From NCBI RefSeq assembly GCF_000337455.1, contig NZ_AOIU01000018.1:124001-188000 (forward strand): a stretch of DNA of 64,000 nucleotides, in the 5' to 3' direction. Position numbers and translations under genes: made by a program. Under the pieces are notes generated by a model. It ran no database searches. It saw nothing but the letters and a program-made list of their open reading frames with translations, and had not been told where the DNA came from. This DNA is from Halosimplex carlsbadense 2-9-1 (lineage in GTDB: Archaea; Halobacteriota; Halobacteria; Halobacteriales; Haloarculaceae). Of this stretch, positions 60,057-64,000 are shown one piece after another; position 1 is the stretch's first letter, and the number at the start of each line of letters is the position of its first letter.

Positions 60057-60533
60057 GTGAGCGTGTACTTCCTGACGCACCTGGCCGCGGCGGCGCTGGT
60101 GGGGCGGTACGCGCGGCTGGCGCCGGCGTGGCTGGTCGCCGGGGCGGCCCTGCCCGACCTCGTGGACAAGCCGCTGGGGACGCTGGGCGTCGTCGACCTC
60201 TATCACACTGTCGGGCACACGGCGCTGCTGGCGCCGCTGGCGGTCGCCGTCGCGCTGACCGGTCGCGCCGGCCTCGCGCTCGCGGTCGGCTGGGCCTCGC
60301 ATCTCTTCCTCGACGCTTTCCACATCGTGATAAACGGCCGCCCCACCGACGCGCTCTTTCTCGTCTGGCCGCTCGCGGTGCCGCCGGACCCCCTCGCACT
60401 CCCGCCGGGCGCCTTCTTCCGGTACTACCTCTGGTCGCCGTCCTTCTTCCTGGAGGTCGTCTTCTGGCTCGCGCTGGGCGCGCTCGCCGTCCGGGAACGG
60501 CGCGCCGGACGACCGCTGCTGGCCCGGCCGTGA
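60057..60533 (+). CDS. Membrane-bound metal-dependent hydrolase-like protein
   Basis: A 158-residue protein with four or five hydrophobic segments and a GTG start. VSYFLTHLAAAALVG-type opening (MSVYFLTHLAA), LPDLVDKPLG, YHTVGHTALLA and WASHLFLDAFH put four His and several Asp at membrane edges, the pattern of YdjM/DUF457-like predicted hydrolases. It follows the PAP2 gene closely and may act on the same lipid pool (inference). Confidence 0.75.
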   Translation: MSVYFLTHLAAAALVGRYARLAPAWLVAGAALPDLVDKPLGTLGVVDLYHTVGHTALLAPLAVAVALTGRAGLALAVGWASHLFLDAFHIVINGRPTDALFLVWPLAVPPDPLALPPGAFFRYYLWSPSFFLEVVFWLALGALAVRERRAGRPLLARP

Positions 60534-60592
60534 ACGCCGTCGTCCGTCCGGGGCGTCCACCGCCGGTGGGACCGCTCGCTGTCGGCGGTAGT

Positions 60593-60608
60593 TTTACCAC
60601 TCGGTAAA
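60593..60608 (+). promoter_or_regulatory. Operator before the CoA-transferase gene (TetR-type)
   Basis: TTTACC-ACTC-GGTAAA, a perfect inverted repeat overlapping the expected TATA position 14-29 bases before the ATG at 60622. A closely similar half-site arrangement is found before the amidohydrolase gene at 62585. The TetR gene between the two is the obvious regulator. Confidence 0.75.
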
Positions 60609-60621
60609 CCCAACGGCGGGT

Positions 60622-61851
60622 ATGGTAGCCGATGGCAAGATACTGGACGGGATCACGGTCGTCGACCTCTCGACGTTCGTGACGGGCGGGTTCTCCTCGT
60701 CGATGCTGGCGAACCTGGGTGCCGACGTGGTGAAGGTCGAACAGCCCGGGTACGGCGACGCGATCCGCCACACGGGGCCGCCGTTCATCGAGGGCGAGTC
60801 GCCCTACTACTGGACGGTCAACTACGGCAAGCGCAGCGTCGAACTCGACCTCAAGAACGACGAGGCGCTGGACGCCCTGTACGACCTGATCGAGGAGACC
60901 GATATCTTCGTCCAGAACTTCCGGCCGGGGACGGCCGAGCGCCTCGGGGTCGACTACGACACCCTCAGCGAGCACAACGACGAGCTGATCTACCTCGCCA
61001 TCTCGGCGTTCGGCCAGACCGGCCCCTGGCGCGAGCGGTCGGGCTACGATCTCCTGATTCAGGGGATGGGCGGGATCATGGACGTGACCGGCGAGGAGGG
61101 TCGCCAGCCGGTCAAGGTCGGGCTTCCGATGACGGATCTGATCACCGCGATGTGGGCCGCCTTCGGCGCGACGAGCGCGCTCTACCGCCGGGAGTTGACC
61201 GGCGAGGGCGAGTACATCGATCTCGGGATGTTAGAGTCGGTGTTGCCGTGGCTCACGAAACAGGCCGGGCAGGTGTTCGCCGACGAGACGCCCAAGCGGA
61301 TGGGGACGAAAGACCCCGTACTCGCGCCGTACCAGACCTTCGAGACCGAAGACGGCTACATCAACGTCTGTATCCTCAACGAGAAGCTCTGGGGCGAGCT
61401 CTGCGAGGCGATCGACCGCCCCGAGTTGGCCGACGACCCCCGTTTCGACCAGAACAGCGACCGGGTCGAACACCAGGACGAGCTGGAGGCCGAGATCGAG
61501 GCCACGCTCGCGGAGCAGACGACCGACGAGTGGATCGAGATCATCGCCGAGGACAACGGGGTCCCCGCGGGCCCGGTCTACAGCGTCGAGGAGGCGCTGA
61601 CCAACCCGCAGGTCGAAGCGAGGGGGGCGATCGGCGAGATCGAACACCCCGAGATCGGGGCGGTTCCGGTGGTCGAACACCCGCTGAAGTTCGAGAACGT
61701 CGACAGCGGCTTCGAGCTACCGCCGCCGCTGCTCGGCGAACACAACCGGGAGGTGTTCCGCGACCTGGGATACAGCGAGGAGAGACTGGACGAACTGGAA
61801 GCGATGGGCGTGTTCGGCGCGGACGAGGGCGGAGACGGAGACGACGGGTAG
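60622..61851 (+). CDS. Family III CoA-transferase (CaiB/BaiF type)
   Basis: A 409-residue CoA-transferase. LDGITVVDLSTFVTGGFSSSMLANLGADVVKVEQPGYGD is the typical start; the catalytic Asp172 is in VGLPMTDLITAMWAAFG. The middle has the family's GYDLLIQGMGGIMDVTGEEG. It transfers CoA between carboxylic acids, but the acid pair is unknown. The acid could belong to the pathway of the nearby amidohydrolase, since both genes share an operator. The C-terminus ends in an acidic tail, GADEGGDGDDG. Confidence 0.92.
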   Translation: MVADGKILDGITVVDLSTFVTGGFSSSMLANLGADVVKVEQPGYGDAIRHTGPPFIEGESPYYWTVNYGKRSVELDLKNDEALDALYDLIEETDIFVQNFRPGTAERLGVDYDTLSEHNDELIYLAISAFGQTGPWRERSGYDLLIQGMGGIMDVTGEEGRQPVKVGLPMTDLITAMWAAFGATSALYRRELTGEGEYIDLGMLESVLPWLTKQAGQVFADETPKRMGTKDPVLAPYQTFETEDGYINVCILNEKLWGELCEAIDRPELADDPRFDQNSDRVEHQDELEAEIEATLAEQTTDEWIEIIAEDNGVPAGPVYSVEEALTNPQVEARGAIGEIEHPEIGAVPVVEHPLKFENVDSGFELPPPLLGEHNREVFRDLGYSEERLDELEAMGVFGADEGGDGDDG

Positions 61852-61863
61852 GAGCGGACGGGG

Positions 61864-62493
61864 TCAGTCGTCGGTGGTCTCGCGGTCGGCCAGCAGCGAC
61901 TCGACGATGTACTCGTCGACGGCCCGGCGAGCCTGTTCGGGGGCGTCGTCGTGGCCCAGGGAGATGCGACGGCCGCGGGCGGCGTGGATGGCGTCGGTGA
62001 TCAGCTGGCCCACGAGTTCCGGGTCGACCTCGCGGAAGACCCCCTCGTCGATGCCGTCCTCGACGACCTCGACGATGCTGCCTCGGATGCGCTCGTAGTG
62101 CTCGTTGAACAGCTCGCGGTGGCGCTCGTCGTTCTGGGCGTGGGCGTACAGCTCGTGGTACACCTTCATGCGGTCCCAGTGGGAGAACTCCTCGAACTCC
62201 GGACCGAACAGGCACTGCTCGACCCGGGCGTCGAGTTCGGTCCGCAGGTCGGCGCCGGCGTCGACCGCGACGCTGCCCTCGTACTGGTCGATGACGTACT
62301 CCAGAAACGAGGACATCAAGTCGTACTTCCCGTCGAAGTGGTAGTGGATGACCTGCCGGGTCAGCTCCATCTCGTCGCCGATGTCGCGCATCCGGAGGTC
62401 GCTGTAGCCGTGCTCGCTCAGCGCGCGGAAGGTCGCCTCCATGATGACCTCCCGCGTGTCCTTCGACCCGACTGTCTCCTCTGTACTGCCCAT
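61864..62493 (-). CDS. TetR family transcriptional regulator
   Basis: A 209-residue TetR regulator. The HTH is TREVIMEATFRALSEHGYSDLRMRDIGDEMELTRQVIHYHFDGKYDLMSSFLEY (residues about 13-62), and the C-terminal domain has the helices of a TetR_C-type ligand pocket, with HWDRMKVYHELYAHAQNDERHRELFNEHYERI. The gene is convergent with the CoA-transferase and divergent from the amidohydrolase, sitting between their two operators. Its own TATA, TATAAATA, lies near 62515 on the minus strand. Confidence 0.95.
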   Translation of the reverse strand: MGSTEETVGSKDTREVIMEATFRALSEHGYSDLRMRDIGDEMELTRQVIHYHFDGKYDLMSSFLEYVIDQYEGSVAVDAGADLRTELDARVEQCLFGPEFEEFSHWDRMKVYHELYAHAQNDERHRELFNEHYERIRGSIVEVVEDGIDEGVFREVDPELVGQLITDAIHAARGRRISLGHDDAPEQARRAVDEYIVESLLADRETTDD

Positions 62494-62571
62494 ACCTCCA
62501 CTCTATCCACTCCCGTATTTATATTGATGGTTCGCCGCAACGCCGACGGACCGCCGGGAACGACGTAGGAA

Positions 62572-62600
62572 CTTACCGCACGGTCTTACTGCCCGGTAAA
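62572..62600 (+). promoter_or_regulatory. Operator(s) before the amidohydrolase gene (TetR-type)
   Basis: CTTACT-GCCC-GGTAAA at 62585-62600 matches the site at 60593 in 12 of 16 positions including CGGTAAA. A second, weaker copy overlaps just upstream (CTTACC-GCAC-GGTCTT, 62572-62587). A TATA-like CTTATG directly follows (62601-62606), 29-34 bases before the ATG at 62635. A further palindrome GACCGCTCGGTC lies at 62606-62617. Confidence 0.7.
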
Positions 62601-62634
62601 CTTATGACCGCTCGGTCGAACGGTACGGGTGAAC

Positions 62635-63990
62635 ATGACACGAACGATCATTCGGAATGGGACAGTCGTGTCCCTCGACCCGGACGTGGGGCAACTGGAC
62701 GGGGCGGACGTGCTCGTCGAGGACGGCGAGATCGTCGAGATCGGGCACGGGCTCTCGGCGTCGAACGCCGAGGAGATCGACGCCAGCGACCACATCGTCC
62801 TGCCGGGGTTCGTCGACTCCCACATCCACCTCGCCCAGACTCAGGTACGGGGCATCGCCGGGGACTGGTCGCTCATGGGCGAGTACTTCGACCACATGCT
62901 CGGCAACATCACCGGGCTCTATCAGCCCGAAGATATGTACCTCGGCGGTCTGTTCGGCGCCTTCGAGAAGCTCCACACGGGGACGACGACGGCGCTGGAC
63001 TGGTCGTACCCCAACACGCTCGAACACGCCGAGCGGGCGGTCGACGCGCTGCAGGACGCCGGACTGCGCACGGTGTACACCTACGGCCCGCCGGGCGACG
63101 ACTCGGCGAAGTGGTGGTACGAGAGCGACGTGGGTCTCCCCGAAGAGAACATCCGCGCGATCCACGACGAGCGGATCAGCGACGACGACCTGCTCGGCCT
63201 GGGACTCGGGCTCCGGGGACCGGACTTCTGCGTCGACGAGACCGCCCGCAGTGACCTGGAACTGGCGCGGGATCTGGACGCCATCGCGACGGTCCACATG
63301 GGCGCCGCGCTGTGGCCCTCCTCGGACTACGGCGACGACTACCAGGGCTTTGGCTGTCTGGAGGGCATGCTCGGTCCCGACGTGAACGTCGCCCACGGGA
63401 ACCACTTCTCCCAGGAAGACGTCCAGCACGCGGTCGACGCCGGGGTCTCCTTTTCCTCGACGCCCGAGGTCGAGATGCAGATGGGCCACGGTATCCCGGT
63501 CACCGGGAAGGTCCTCGACGCCGGCGGCCGGCCGGCGTGGGGCGTCGACGTCTGCTCGGCCGTCAGCGGCGATATGGGGAGTCAGATGCGCATCGGGCTC
63601 CAGCTCCAGCGCATGTTCGACAACCAGGAGATCATCGAGGGCCACGAGGAGGTCGGCGAGGTGAGCATCTCCTGCCGGGACACCCTGGAGATGGCGACCA
63701 TCGAGGGCGCGAAGGCGCTGGGGATGGACGAGGAGATCGGGACGCTCACGCCCGGCAAGCGCGCGGACATCCAGCTGCTCCGCACGAACGATTTCACGAC
63801 CGCGCCGAACCACGACCCGGTCCAGACCGTCGTCTTCCAGGCCGACCCCTCCCACATCGACACGGTGCTGGTCGACGGCGAGGTGGTCAAGCGCGACGGC
63901 GAACTGACCAATCCCCTCGTCGACGAGGAGTTCGACCGGTTCGTCGCCTCGGGCGAACGCCTGCTCGACGAGGCGGGCATCGACGCATGA
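62635..63990 (+). CDS. Amidohydrolase family deaminase/hydrolase (ATZ/TRZ-cytosine deaminase type)
   Basis: A 451-residue metal-dependent hydrolase. Metal ligands His63 and His65 lie in GFVDSHIHLAQTQVRG, with further candidates in TVHMGAALWP, VAHGNHFSQED and the Asp of GVDVCSAVSGDMGSQ. The C-terminal GTLTPGKRADIQLLRTNDF is the usual beta-sandwich return. Family members deaminate or dechlorinate N-heterocycles; the substrate here is unknown. An in-frame GTG lies two codons before the ATG chosen. The stop overlaps the next gene by ATGA. Confidence 0.92.
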   Translation: MTRTIIRNGTVVSLDPDVGQLDGADVLVEDGEIVEIGHGLSASNAEEIDASDHIVLPGFVDSHIHLAQTQVRGIAGDWSLMGEYFDHMLGNITGLYQPEDMYLGGLFGAFEKLHTGTTTALDWSYPNTLEHAERAVDALQDAGLRTVYTYGPPGDDSAKWWYESDVGLPEENIRAIHDERISDDDLLGLGLGLRGPDFCVDETARSDLELARDLDAIATVHMGAALWPSSDYGDDYQGFGCLEGMLGPDVNVAHGNHFSQEDVQHAVDAGVSFSSTPEVEMQMGHGIPVTGKVLDAGGRPAWGVDVCSAVSGDMGSQMRIGLQLQRMFDNQEIIEGHEEVGEVSISCRDTLEMATIEGAKALGMDEEIGTLTPGKRADIQLLRTNDFTTAPNHDPVQTVVFQADPSHIDTVLVDGEVVKRDGELTNPLVDEEFDRFVASGERLLDEAGIDA

Positions 63991-64000
63991 CCGGGACCGC
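63987..64000 (+). CDS. Start of the next gene, overlapping the amidohydrolase by ATGA
   Basis: An ATG at 63987 overlaps the TGA stop of the amidohydrolase, the usual sign of a coupled downstream gene. Only four codons (MTGT) fall in the window, so nothing can be said about the product. Confidence 0.4.

Overview
The window is chromosomal DNA from an extremely halophilic archaeon (class Halobacteria). The evidence is very high GC with strong third-position GC bias, acidic proteins rich in Asp and Glu, many genes whose TATA-like box lies about 25-35 bases before the start codon (leaderless style), Tat-type lipoproteins, halocyanin-like and KaiC-like proteins, ribosomal protein L10e, transcription factor S, a CheF-type taxis protein, the mevalonate enzyme HMG-CoA synthase and a three-gene bacterioruberin operon. 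A Haloarcula/Halosimplex-like lineage is a guess from gene content only.

Layout. 1-9 kb: the end of uvrA, a BNR-repeat protein, a geranylgeranyl reductase-type flavoprotein, a YgfZ-like folate-binding protein, an orphan cheF and a PiT phosphate transporter. 9-18.7 kb: endonuclease III, a 530-base non-coding stretch built of hairpins, a KaiC-like protein, HMG-CoA synthase, a 1417-residue surface protein with a pilin-like N-terminus, a DUF2150 protein and a second copy of the hairpin element. 18.8-27 kb: a TatD-like hydrolase, a CAP-domain surface protein next to a 31-residue look-alike of its membrane anchor, a NYN nuclease-like protein, a degenerate ABC ATPase, an arylsulfotransferase-like protein and an RND exporter with a strong operator palindrome. 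27-32 kb: gcvT-gcvH, then a large repeat-plus-halocyanin lipoprotein (DUF5059 type) behind two DtxR/IdeR-type operator sequences. 32-43 kb: a CAU-anticodon tRNA with a partial duplicate of its 3' end, a macro-domain protein, an ATP-grasp ligase, UspA, L10e, a PH-plus-Mrr-like protein, a glutathionyl-hydroquinone reductase-like enzyme, an MptG homologue and a KaiC-like/coiled-coil/zinc-finger cluster.

43-64 kb: transcription factor S, whose last codons are repeated 1.26 kb downstream on the far side of an AT-richer lipoprotein gene, which looks like an insertion. Then come a REC-PAS-GAF histidine kinase, a ZIP transporter with its own operator, crtD-lyeJ-cruF for C50 carotenoids, a run of small enzymes (HAD, GNAT, rhodanese, old yellow enzyme, esterase, PAP2), and finally a CoA-transferase / TetR / amidohydrolase locus in which both enzyme genes carry the same inverted-repeat operator.

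No CRISPR array, rRNA or intact insertion sequence was seen. The most interesting points are the iron-type operators on the DUF5059/halocyanin protein (a possible EfeO analogue), the tfs 3'-end duplication, the TetR mini-regulon and the covarying hairpin element.
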